From assembly GCA_016199665.1 (NCBI GenBank), contig JACQGG010000214.1, positions 1 to 5,817 on the forward strand: a stretch of DNA of 5,817 nt, written 5' to 3'. The notes under the pieces are model-generated. The model did not search any database and was not told the origin of the DNA. It was given only the letters and a program-made list of their open reading frames with translations. Each line of letters begins with the position of its first letter. Position 1 is the stretch's first letter. Of the stretch, positions 1 through 5,654 are shown piece after piece. The stretch is from Acidobacteriota bacterium (lineage in GTDB: Bacteria; Acidobacteriota; UBA6911; JACQSX01). A program made the position numbers and the translations under genes.

Positions 1-14
1 CAGCGCGTGCACGC

Positions 15-40
15 AGCCCTAACCGAACTTCGTCACAGAA
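15..40 (+). repeat. Diverged copy of the edge repeat, inverted relative to the copy at 106-126
   Basis: The stretch at 25-40 (GAACTTCGTCACAGAA) matches the reverse complement of 106-121 at 13 of 16 positions, and it lies in the same orientation as the copy at 5729-5749. Upstream it also shares AGCCC with those copies, but about six extra bases (TAACCG) intervene. It therefore looks like a diverged member of the same family that pairs with 106-121 to form an imperfect inverted repeat with a spacer of about 65 bases. No coding sequence covers it. Its function is unknown. Confidence 0.6.
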
Positions 41-55
41 TCTCGTGCGGCAGCA

Positions 56-90
56 AGCGGCGGGCTAACCCGTTAAATTTCCTCGCCGCT
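56..90. repeat. Inner inverted repeat, 7-bp stem, downstream of nfo
   Basis: AGCGGCG at 56-62 is exactly complementary in inverted order to CGCCGCT at 84-90, with 21 bases between. A smaller alternative hairpin, CGGG-CTAA-CCCG at 61-72, shares bases with the outer arm, so the two cannot form together. Both sit inside the larger inverted pair at 25-40 and 106-121. On the minus strand, as nfo read-through RNA, no T-run follows the stem, so this is not a standard intrinsic terminator. It resembles REP-like intergenic palindromes, but the family is not identified. Confidence 0.5.
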
Positions 91-105
91 CCCTAAGGCT
101 CGCGG

Positions 106-126
106 TTCCGTGACGAACTTGGGCTA
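106..126 (-). repeat. 21-bp repeat containing the nfo stop codon
   Basis: This 21-bp block is an exact reverse complement of 5729-5749. Read on the minus strand it begins with the TAG stop codon of the endonuclease IV gene (126-124) and continues CCCAAGTTCGTCACGGAA into the 3' non-coding region. The copy near 5729 lies in the same orientation relative to the upstream SirB1-like gene. Beyond the exact block, both copies reach a GCCTT(A/G)G sequence, here after six extra bases, so the homology may extend further. It is probably a dispersed intergenic repeat; transposon ends are a less likely reading. Confidence 0.8.
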
Positions 127-984
127 CAGCAGGCCGCGCAGCACTGCCAGATTCATCCTGTCTTCCGTTCCAAGGTCGTCTTTCGGGGTTTCGAGTATCT
201 TGGGAACCGAGCAAAAGCTGCGGTCCTGCAGCAGCAGGCGGAAAGCCTCCAGCCCGAGTTGCCCCTGGCCGATGTGCGCATGCCGGTCCACCCGGCTCCC
301 CAGTCCCTTGAGGGAATCGTTGGCGTGGAAAACCTTGACCCGGTCTCCGCCCAGCAGTGTACGGACCTGTTGAAAAGTCTCGCGATAGGTTTCCGGGCTT
401 CGAAAGTCGTATCCGGCGGCAAAAAGGTGACAGGTGTCAATACAGACCCCGATCCGCTCCGGCGCGATGACGCGGTCGATAATCTGCTGCAGATGTTCCA
501 GGCGGTATCCGAGGTTAGTCCCCTGCCCCGCCGTCACCTCCAGGCAGATCTGAACTCTGAATCCCGCTGTCTGGACTAGAAGCGTCTTGAGCGAATTGGC
601 GATCCGTTCAATGCCTGCGCTCTCGCCCGAGCCTACATGGGATCCGGGATGGATGACAAGGCAGGGGATCCCGAGTTGTTCGGCGCGCTCCAGTTCGTCT
701 CGCAGCGCTTCGACAGACTTTCCCAGAATCAGCGAATCGGGCGCTCCCAGATTGATCAGGTAGCTGTCATGGGCCGCCACGAACCGGATGCCCGATTCCT
801 TCCAGTTCTTCTTGAACTCCCGGACTGTCTCTTCATCATACGGTTTGGCCTTCCACTGGCTTGCATTTTTCAGGAAGATCTGCAGCGCTGCCGCGCCAAT
901 TTGAATTCCCCGTTCAAACGCGCGCTGCACGCCGCCGGCAATGGATACATGAGCTCCAAGCAGCGGAAGCGAGACAGGCGTCAC
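124..984 (-). CDS. nfo: Endonuclease IV (AP endonuclease, Zn-dependent)
   Basis: This is a class II AP endonuclease of the Nfo family. It incises DNA 5' to abasic sites in base excision repair and acts in the cytoplasm on the chromosome. From the chosen start the protein has 286 residues; E. coli Nfo has 285. It opens with the family motif GAHVSIAGG, and every expected trinuclear-zinc ligand is present: H72 (AAHDSYLINLG), H112 (IHPGSH), E149 (LEVTAGQG), D183 and H186 (IDTCH), H220 (FHANDS), D233 and H235 (DRHAH) and E265 (ILETP). These line up with E. coli H69, H109, E145, D179, H182, H216, D229, H231 and E261. I chose GTG at 984 because GGAAG lies 8 bases upstream. GTG at 993 overlaps the mpg stop as GTGA and would add three residues. 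The open frame runs further upstream to 1113, but that part lies inside mpg and lacks family sequence. It is the last gene of the operon, and its TAG stop falls in a dispersed repeat. Confidence 0.95.
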   Translation of the reverse strand: MTPVSLPLLGAHVSIAGGVQRAFERGIQIGAAALQIFLKNASQWKAKPYDEETVREFKKNWKESGIRFVAAHDSYLINLGAPDSLILGKSVEALRDELERAEQLGIPCLVIHPGSHVGSGESAGIERIANSLKTLLVQTAGFRVQICLEVTAGQGTNLGYRLEHLQQIIDRVIAPERIGVCIDTCHLFAAGYDFRSPETYRETFQQVRTLLGGDRVKVFHANDSLKGLGSRVDRHAHIGQGQLGLEAFRLLLQDRSFCSVPKILETPKDDLGTEDRMNLAVLRGLL

Positions 985-989
985 GGCGC

Positions 990-1583
990 TCACTTCCGGA
1001 CCGGACTGACGAAGGGATTCCCGGGAACATAGCAACGCCACATCCTGTCTGTTCCCTCCCGGATGCCGACCCGGTTGCTCCAGGCGACGGTCGCGATCTT
1101 TTCGCCCTGGCAAAAGATCAGGGGACTCTCCCGGCGCGTCACGTCCACATCATTGAGCCGCGTGGTAATGTCAAACGCGATGCACAACTTGCCCGGGCCA
1201 TTGCTCAGGCGTTTCGAGTCTCTCAACTTCCTTTTTCGCATCATCGCATTCAAGCCGGCGAGCGGCTCAGCGGCGCGAATAAGCACGGCTGCAGGAAATC
1301 CCTTTTTCCCGCAAACGACGTTCAACATGAAGTACATTCCGTAGGTGAAATAAACGTAGCTGAAGCCGGGCGGGCCGTACATGACTCGATTCCGGGGGGT
1401 CATGCCGCGGGCCGCATGACAGGCCGGATCGTCCTCTCCCACGTAGGCCTCCGTCTCGACAATGCGCCCCATGAGGCGCCGGCCATCGAGGCGCCGCACC
1501 AGCACCTGGCCGATCAGGTCGCGCGCCACCTCCACTGCGCTGCGGTCGTAAAACTTTCGCGGAAGAGGGAGAGGAATTGTCAC
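990..1583 (-). CDS. mpg: 3-methyladenine DNA glycosylase, AAG/Mpg family
   Basis: This is a monofunctional DNA glycosylase of the mammalian AAG (MPG) fold family, unrelated to AlkA or Tag. It flips out and excises alkylated or deaminated purines such as 3-methyladenine and hypoxanthine, leaving an AP site. The 197-residue length is normal for bacterial members. Visible family motifs are PRKFYDRSAVEVARDLIG near residues 8-25, ETEAYVGEDDPACHA at 43-57, TPRNRVMYGPPG at 62-73, YVYFTYGMYFMLNVV at 76-90, VLIRAAEPL at 100-108 and SNGPGKLC at 127-134. By alignment to human AAG, the general base is E45 (E125), base-stacking residues are Y47, H56 and Y78, the DNA-intercalating tyrosine is Y81 (Y162), and N88 and R103 are also conserved. 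The start is GTG, overlapping the ubiD stop as GTGA; there is no strong Shine-Dalgarno sequence, so coupled translation is likely. The next gene, nfo, would process its AP-site product. Confidence 0.94.
   Translation of the reverse strand: MTIPLPLPRKFYDRSAVEVARDLIGQVLVRRLDGRRLMGRIVETEAYVGEDDPACHAARGMTPRNRVMYGPPGFSYVYFTYGMYFMLNVVCGKKGFPAAVLIRAAEPLAGLNAMMRKRKLRDSKRLSNGPGKLCIAFDITTRLNDVDVTRRESPLIFCQGEKIATVAWSNRVGIREGTDRMWRCYVPGNPFVSPVRK
993..998 (-). promoter_or_regulatory. Likely Shine-Dalgarno for nfo, inside the end of mpg
   Basis: On the minus strand CGGAAG lies 8 bases before the GTG at 984 and partly matches GGAGG. The alternative GTG at 993 has no such motif at a workable distance and could only be used by re-initiation at the GTGA overlap. 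This site is the reason for choosing 984 as the start. Confidence 0.45.
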
Positions 1584-3028
1584 CCGAGATTTAACTTATG
1601 CCACAGGGTATCCACCCGGAGTTTCACCGCATCGTCCATCCGGATGGGATCCGGCCAGGGACGGGTGAACCCTTCGCTGGGCCACTTTCGCGTCGCGTCA
1701 ATTCCCATCTTCGAACCGTACTGGGGAAGGCGCGAGGCATGATCCAGGGCGTCGATCGGTCCCATGACAAACTGAATGTCGCGCTCCGGATCGATGTTAT
1801 TAAGAACTTTCCAGGTCAGTTCCCGCAGATCCTGAATGTTCGTGTCATGGTCCACGACAATGATGCACTTGCTGAACATCGCCTGCCCCAGACCCCAGAT
1901 GGCGCTCATCACTTTGCGCGCATGTCCGGGGTAGGCTTTCCGGATGGAAAGAACCATCAGATTATGAAACACGCCTTCAAATGGCATGTGCATATCAACG
2001 ATCTCCGGGAGCTGTTTTTGTATCACCGGCAGAGTGATGCGCTCCATCGCCCGTACCATGTGGCAGTCTTCCATGGGCGGAATTCCTACCAGGGTGGTGT
2101 GATAAATCGGGTTTTTTCGGTGGGTCATACAGGTGACGTGGAAGACCGGATATTCATCGGGAAGCGAGTAAAAGCCGGTGTGGTCCCCAAAGGGGCCCTC
2201 AGTTCTGGCTTCGGAGGGATCGACATAGCCTTCCAGGATAATTTCCGCGCCGGCCGGAACTTCAATGTCGACGGTCTCTGCGCGCACCATCTCCACCGGC
2301 TTGCTTCGCAGAAAACCTGCAAACATCATCTCATCGATGTCGTCGGGCAGCGGCATACAGGCGGAAAAGCAGACCACCGGATCCGCCCCGATTGCCACGG
2401 CCACTTCCATCCGCTGCGACTCCCGGCGCGCATGCTCCCTGACATGCGCCGCGCCTTGCTTATGAATCTGCCAGTGCATTCCCGCGGCAGTGTCGCCATA
2501 CACCTGCATGCGGTAGATTCCGCAGTTGCGCTTCCCCGTGGCGGGATTCTTGGAAAAAACCAGCGGAAAGGTGATGGTCCGGCTGCCATCCTGAGGCCAG
2601 CATTTCAGAACCGGCAGCCAGTTCAGCGAGCAGTTCTCTTTGCGGATGATCTCCTTGCAGGGGCCGGAAGCAACCTGCTTCGGAAAAAAACTGCCAAGTT
2701 GCGCCAGCCGGGGAAGCATCATGATCTTGTCCAGGAACCCTTCGGGCGATTTGAAGTCGAGCAGCTCCCGGACGCGCCCGGAAACCTGCTGGATGGCATC
2801 GACCTCCAGCGCCAGATGCATCCGCCTGGGCGAGCCCAGGGCATTGATCAGAATGGGAATGTCGTGGCCTTTGACATTCTCAAACAGCAGGGCAGGCCCG
2901 GTTCTCTTGCTGACGCGATCGGTGATTTCCGCGACTTCCAGGACCGGATCGACCAGTTCCCGGATGCGAACCAGCTCATTCTCCCTTTCCAGGCGGCGAA
3001 TGAACTCGCGCAGATCAGAATACGCCAT
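1580..3028 (-). CDS. UbiD-family prenylated-FMN-dependent decarboxylase
   Basis: This cytoplasmic, non-oxidative decarboxylase of the UbiD superfamily uses prenylated FMN (made by UbiX) with a divalent metal and potassium. The 482 residues are close to the usual 480-500. The N-terminus MAYSDLREFIRRLERENELVRI is typical. N168 and R173 fall in NCGIYRMQV, and E277 and D282 fall in EGPFGDHTGFY. These occupy the places of the cofactor/metal and R-E-D/E catalytic residues of UbiD and Fdc1, and D at the last position is the UbiD-like variant. The C-terminal YGSKMGIDATRKWP (about 438-451) is also a family signature. Members this similar are often named menaquinone-biosynthesis or 4-hydroxy-3-polyprenylbenzoate decarboxylase, but substrate cannot be read from sequence. 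Neither ubiX nor any men/mqn gene lies in the window. ATG overlaps the preceding stop as TAATG, and its own TGA overlaps the mpg GTG. Confidence 0.93.
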   Translation of the reverse strand: MAYSDLREFIRRLERENELVRIRELVDPVLEVAEITDRVSKRTGPALLFENVKGHDIPILINALGSPRRMHLALEVDAIQQVSGRVRELLDFKSPEGFLDKIMMLPRLAQLGSFFPKQVASGPCKEIIRKENCSLNWLPVLKCWPQDGSRTITFPLVFSKNPATGKRNCGIYRMQVYGDTAAGMHWQIHKQGAAHVREHARRESQRMEVAVAIGADPVVCFSACMPLPDDIDEMMFAGFLRSKPVEMVRAETVDIEVPAGAEIILEGYVDPSEARTEGPFGDHTGFYSLPDEYPVFHVTCMTHRKNPIYHTTLVGIPPMEDCHMVRAMERITLPVIQKQLPEIVDMHMPFEGVFHNLMVLSIRKAYPGHARKVMSAIWGLGQAMFSKCIIVVDHDTNIQDLRELTWKVLNNIDPERDIQFVMGPIDALDHASRLPQYGSKMGIDATRKWPSEGFTRPWPDPIRMDDAVKLRVDTLWHKLNLG

Positions 3029-4401
3029 TACTGCACACGCGCGTTCAGACGGCGCAAGGCTTCGTTGGCGGCGGAAGCAATGGAGATATCTTTGTCGCTG
3101 CTCAGGTCCAGCAGATGCGGCCGGACATCGTCGGCGCCTACACTTCCCAGCGCCGTGATCAGACCGATTTGCACTTTCTTTCGTTTCAGGCGGACAAAGG
3201 GAAACAGGCGGGGCGTCTCCTCGGGTGAGAATTCCAAAAGGTACTGCAAGGCCTGGTCATAGCGGGGACTGTCCAGGCCATTGATCAACTCTGTCAAGAG
3301 CGCCTGATTTCCCAGGCGGTAGAGCGCAAAGTCGATTGCCAGCTTGACCTCGGGTTTCTTTTCTTCCTTCCTCTGATCCAACAACAGCGCGGCGCTGTCG
3401 TCCTTAAGGCGCTGGTCAGCCGCAGATTCCGGCAGGCCAATGCGCGCCAGACCTTCGGCCGCGGAGCGCCGGAACTCGGGGTCTTTATGGCGCAGATCCC
3501 GCGCGAAGATGGGCTGCGATTCGGCGGCTCCGATGAACGCCAGCGCGTCAAGCAGCTTGAACTGCAGGTCGTCCTTTCCGCTGGCGGGAATGACCTTGAA
3601 CACTTTCCGGCGCTCCTCGGGGCCCGCATTGTACAGCCTCATCAGGGGCTCTACGGCCTCCCCCACCTTCAGAAGACCCACGGTGGATATCGCTTCGTCA
3701 TGAACCGCCTTATTTTCATCTTCAATTAGAGGAATAAGGGCAGCGGCGTACTGCGGCTGCCCGATCTTGCCAATGGCGCGGATCATCTGAACTCTGGCGC
3801 CGGCATCCGATTCCCGTTTGAGCTGCTCCAGCAGCAGCGGCGCCGCTTCTTCGCCCCGGAGAACACCGAGCGCTTGAGCCGCCTTCCTCCGGATTCCCGC
3901 CTCCGGGTCGGAAATCATCGGGGAGAGGGCCTTAATTGCTTCGGGGCTCACGGGAACATAAGGCTCAACCACCAGGGGATCGTAATCGACGTCAAATGGA
4001 TTCAAGGCATCGATGATCTTCCTGGTCTTCTGGACAAATCCCCCTTCTTCAACCACGTACAGGTTTACCATGCCGGCAATGCTTTTTTCGCGAATCTCCG
4101 GCCGCTGGTCACCGGAGGCTGCAACATAGGCGCTCAGGGCTCGTGGATCGTTGATCGCCACCAAAGCCCGGAGGATCTCCAGACGGACTCCGTCATCGGT
4201 GTCTGCGAAAACTTCCACCAGGGCCGGCACTGCGGCGCGCGTTTTGTTCTGGCCCAGCCGCTGAGCGGCTTCCTTTCGTCGCAGCGCATCCGGATTCTTC
4301 AAATCATAGATCAAGCTCTCCACTGACACTTGGCGGGTCTGCTGAGCGCCGACGGAGCCCATCCAGACCCAGAGCAGAACAAAAGGAATCCAATGTCGCA
4401 T
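3028..4401 (-). CDS. Exported HEAT-repeat protein (PBS-lyase-like repeats)
   Basis: This 457-residue alpha-solenoid protein is of unknown specific role; such repeats normally serve as protein-binding scaffolds. Residues 1-19 form a Sec signal peptide: short basic start, hydrophobic core IPFVLLWVWMG and a V-G-A cleavage site before QQ. No lipobox cysteine and no later membrane segment are visible, so a periplasmic or secreted location is inferred. HEAT-like helical pairs run through nearly all the rest: about 27-66, 67-96, 97-116, 151-195, 196-228, 229-258, 277-335, 348-376 and 405-455. Typical cores are RRKEAAQRLG, RRKAAQALGVL, RRSAAEGLARIG and ALGSVGADD. A non-repeat insertion at about 117-150 (rich in D, P, V, Y) interrupts the array. 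No catalytic residues are recognised. The ATG has a strong GGGAG six bases upstream. It is the first gene of the operon, and its TAA overlaps the ubiD ATG by one base. Confidence 0.88.
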   Translation of the reverse strand: MRHWIPFVLLWVWMGSVGAQQTRQVSVESLIYDLKNPDALRRKEAAQRLGQNKTRAAVPALVEVFADTDDGVRLEILRALVAINDPRALSAYVAASGDQRPEIREKSIAGMVNLYVVEEGGFVQKTRKIIDALNPFDVDYDPLVVEPYVPVSPEAIKALSPMISDPEAGIRRKAAQALGVLRGEEAAPLLLEQLKRESDAGARVQMIRAIGKIGQPQYAAALIPLIEDENKAVHDEAISTVGLLKVGEAVEPLMRLYNAGPEERRKVFKVIPASGKDDLQFKLLDALAFIGAAESQPIFARDLRHKDPEFRRSAAEGLARIGLPESAADQRLKDDSAALLLDQRKEEKKPEVKLAIDFALYRLGNQALLTELINGLDSPRYDQALQYLLEFSPEETPRLFPFVRLKRKKVQIGLITALGSVGADDVRPHLLDLSSDKDISIASAANEALRRLNARVQ

Positions 4402-4407
4402 GTTGTT

Positions 4408-4414
4408 CTCCCTC
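4408..4414 (-). promoter_or_regulatory. Shine-Dalgarno of the HEAT-repeat gene
   Basis: GAGGGAG on the minus strand ends six bases before the ATG at 4401. It is the strongest ribosome-binding site in the window, which fits this gene being the operon leader whose translation feeds the overlapping genes downstream. Confidence 0.75.
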
Positions 4415-4459
4415 GACCTAGCCCGCGTTCCTCACAATGGCTCTGTTACATTCCAGTTG

Positions 4460-4485
4460 TTGGCCCGGGCGGTCTTACAGGCCAA
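4460..4485 (-). other. Predicted hairpin in the operon leader
   Basis: TTGGCC and GGCCAA form a perfect 6-bp stem, 7 bp with a T-G pair, around a loop of about 14 bases. It lies in the inferred 5' untranslated region of the HEAT-repeat gene, about 60 bases before its start. No U-run follows it, so it is not an obvious attenuator, and I recognise no riboswitch family. It may be incidental. Confidence 0.3.
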
Positions 4486-4510
4486 GCTCCACTGCGCCAC
4501 CCATCCTCTG

Positions 4511-4540
4511 ATGTTAGCGGTCTCGACGCTGATTTTTCAA
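4511..4540 (-). promoter_or_regulatory. Predicted sigma70 promoter for the HEAT-ubiD-mpg-nfo operon
   Basis: On the minus strand TTGAAA (4540-4535) is separated by 18 bases from TAACAT (4516-4511). Transcription would begin near 4504 and give a leader of roughly 100 bases. The -35 matches consensus at 5 of 6 and the -10 at 4 of 6 positions. The tRNA gene ends upstream on the same strand with no evident terminator, so read-through from the tRNA promoter is also possible. Confidence 0.42.
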
Positions 4541-4588
4541 CGCTTTTCCATGGCGGCAACGGCTGCGGGATACTCCGGAAGGGCAAAG

Positions 4589-4662
4589 TGGAGCGGGGTA
4601 CGGGAATCGAACCCGCAATCAAGGCTTGGGAAGCCTTTTTGATACCATTTCAACAACCCCGC
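4589..4662 (-). tRNA. tRNA-Gly, anticodon CCC
   Basis: The minus strand folds into a complete cloverleaf of 74 bases including an encoded CCA. The acceptor stem GCGGGGT/ACCCCGC is perfect, followed by discriminator T as expected for glycine. The D stem is TTGA/TCAA around AATGGTA. The anticodon stem AAGGC/GCCTT encloses TTCCCAA, giving CCC at positions 34-36 and hence reading GGG codons. The variable loop is GATT, and the T arm GCGGG-TTCGATT-CCCGT has one terminal G-T pair. The overall form resembles E. coli glyU. Slightly unusual is the weak first D-stem pair (T10-A25 instead of G10-C25). It stands as a single tRNA gene with its own apparent promoter, between two divergent protein-coding units. 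Confidence 0.96.
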
Positions 4663-4677
4663 TGCCTCGATGGACAC

Positions 4678-4707
4678 ATCTTACAGATTTCGCTCCCCTG
4701 GTTTCAA
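4678..4707 (-). promoter_or_regulatory. Predicted sigma70 promoter of tRNA-Gly
   Basis: On the minus strand TTGAAA (4707-4702) precedes TAAGAT (4683-4678) by 18 bases. The start would fall about 8 bases before the mature 5' end at 4662, a short leader normal for tRNA genes. The spacing and -35 are the same as in the predicted operon promoter at 4511-4540, which lends some support to both. Confidence 0.5.
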
Positions 4708-4758
4708 GCCTCGTCTTCAAACCGTTCAAACCGGCCCAACCGGGGACGGGTTCTAAGT

Positions 4759-4764
4759 TACAAT
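4759..4764 (+). promoter_or_regulatory. -10 box just upstream of the SirB1-like gene (leaderless start)
   Basis: TACAAT matches TATAAT at 5 of 6 positions and ends seven bases before the ATG at 4772, so transcription would start at or next to the A of the start codon. There is no Shine-Dalgarno sequence between the in-frame stop TAA at 4754-4756 and the ATG. No good -35 hexamer is visible at 16-18 bases. Confidence 0.5.
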
Positions 4765-4771
4765 ACCGTGC

Positions 4772-5593
4772 ATGGACCGGAATTTGGCGCTCTTTCAACA
4801 CCTGGCGCTTTCACCCGGCGACAATCTCGCGCATGCCGCCCTGGCGGCGGCCAGGTTGGAATATCCCGACCTGGACCTCTCCAGGTACCTGGAATGGTTT
4901 GACAGGCAGGGCGCTGTGCTGGCGGCGCTGACTCAGGCGAACCGGTCTGTGGTTGACCGTATCTACGGCTTAAATGACTTCTTTTACAAGCAGGAAGGAT
5001 TCACGCCAAATACTCAGGACTATTATGACCCGAGGAACTCGTACCTGAACGATGTCATTGAGCGGCGAACGGGGATCCCGATTTCTCTGGCAATCACCTA
5101 CATGGAGTTGGCGCGCCACTTGAGCCTGAAATTGCAGGGGGTCGGTTTCCCAGGACACTTCCTCATTCGCAATGCCCAGACGACAGTTTTTTACATCGAC
5201 GCTTTTCAATTTGGCCAGATTCTGTTGCGAGAGGACTGCGAGAGCCGTTTTACCGAGACCACCGGAGGTCATCTCGCCTTCAGCGATGAGTACCTGAAGC
5301 CGGCGTCCGAGGTCGAAATACTGGTTCGGATGCTCGGCAATCTGAAGAACATTTTCGTCAGACAGAACAGGCCCGATCGCGCCGTGGAGACCCTGAACTG
5401 GATCATCGCCATTCAGCCGGAAACGCCGCTGCACTTTCGAGATCGAGGGCTGCTGCTGGCCCGTGTCGCCTATCCGGAGGCGGCTGTGAAAGACCTGCAA
5501 CACTACCTGGATTGCTCCCCGTTTGCGCAGGAGCGGCCACAGATTGAATCACTGCTCACAACCTTGCGCAGCAGCCGGACGACGGTCCATTGA
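4772..5593 (+). CDS. SirB1-like protein: transglutaminase-like core plus TPR tail
   Basis: This 273-residue protein, without signal peptide or membrane segment, matches the SirB1/YchA family by its signature motifs. DYYDPRNSYLNDVIERRTG (83-101) leads into IPISLAITYMELARHL (102-117), then GVGFPGHFLIR (123-133) and FYIDAFQFG (140-148). The core spans about 36-190. The C-terminal part, about 186-250 (NLKNIFVRQNRPDRAVETLNWIIAIQPE and following), has TPR-like helices. In the core, H129 and D143 could represent the His-Asp pair of transglutaminases, but the nucleophile position in the helix after RRTGIP appears to hold S105, not Cys. The only cysteines (156 and 248) are elsewhere. Catalysis is therefore doubtful, and the biochemical role of the family is poorly defined. 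ATG at 4772 is the first usable start after the in-frame stop at 4754-4756. The gene is monocistronic in this window and divergent from tRNA-Gly. Confidence 0.88.
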   Translation: MDRNLALFQHLALSPGDNLAHAALAAARLEYPDLDLSRYLEWFDRQGAVLAALTQANRSVVDRIYGLNDFFYKQEGFTPNTQDYYDPRNSYLNDVIERRTGIPISLAITYMELARHLSLKLQGVGFPGHFLIRNAQTTVFYIDAFQFGQILLREDCESRFTETTGGHLAFSDEYLKPASEVEILVRMLGNLKNIFVRQNRPDRAVETLNWIIAIQPETPLHFRDRGLLLARVAYPEAAVKDLQHYLDCSPFAQERPQIESLLTTLRSSRTTVH

Positions 5594-5614
5594 GGTGGAA
5601 AGTCGCAGATCGCT

Positions 5615-5654
5615 GAAAGCAGAAGGCAGAAGGCGGAAAGCGGAAAGGTGGAAA
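5615..5654 (+). repeat. Purine-rich heptamer array (GAARGCR), left arm
   Basis: Successive 7-base units are GAAAGCA, GAAGGCA, GAAGGCG and GAAAGCG, followed by an 8-base variant GAAAGGTG and a partial GAAA. The array begins 22 bases after the stop of the SirB1-like gene. Its reverse complement matches the array at 5759-5817, so the two can form a long imperfect stem. No open reading frame or T-run is associated with it. Confidence 0.85.

Noticed and set aside
1..123. Intrinsic terminator after nfo
   Set aside because: Stems exist (56-62/84-90 and 61-72), but no T-run follows on the minus strand.
985..1113. Upstream extension of endonuclease IV by 43 residues
   Set aside because: The extra residues overlap mpg in another frame, look unlike any Nfo N-terminus, and the family motif GAHVSIAGG begins only a few residues after GTG 984.
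1598..3262. A 554-residue open frame on the plus strand opposite the UbiD gene
   Set aside because: It is antisense to a gene with clear family motifs and its translation shows no recognisable domain. Long antisense frames are common opposite G+C-rich coding sequence.
4444..4505. A second tRNA-like stretch (GGGTGGCGCAGTGG on the minus strand) after tRNA-Gly
   Set aside because: There is no GGTTCGA T-arm and no acceptor stem, so no cloverleaf can be drawn.
4330..4902. A 190-residue plus-strand frame crossing the tRNA
   Set aside because: It runs through the antisense strand of a certain tRNA gene and into another frame of the SirB1-like gene, with no domain or ribosome-binding site.
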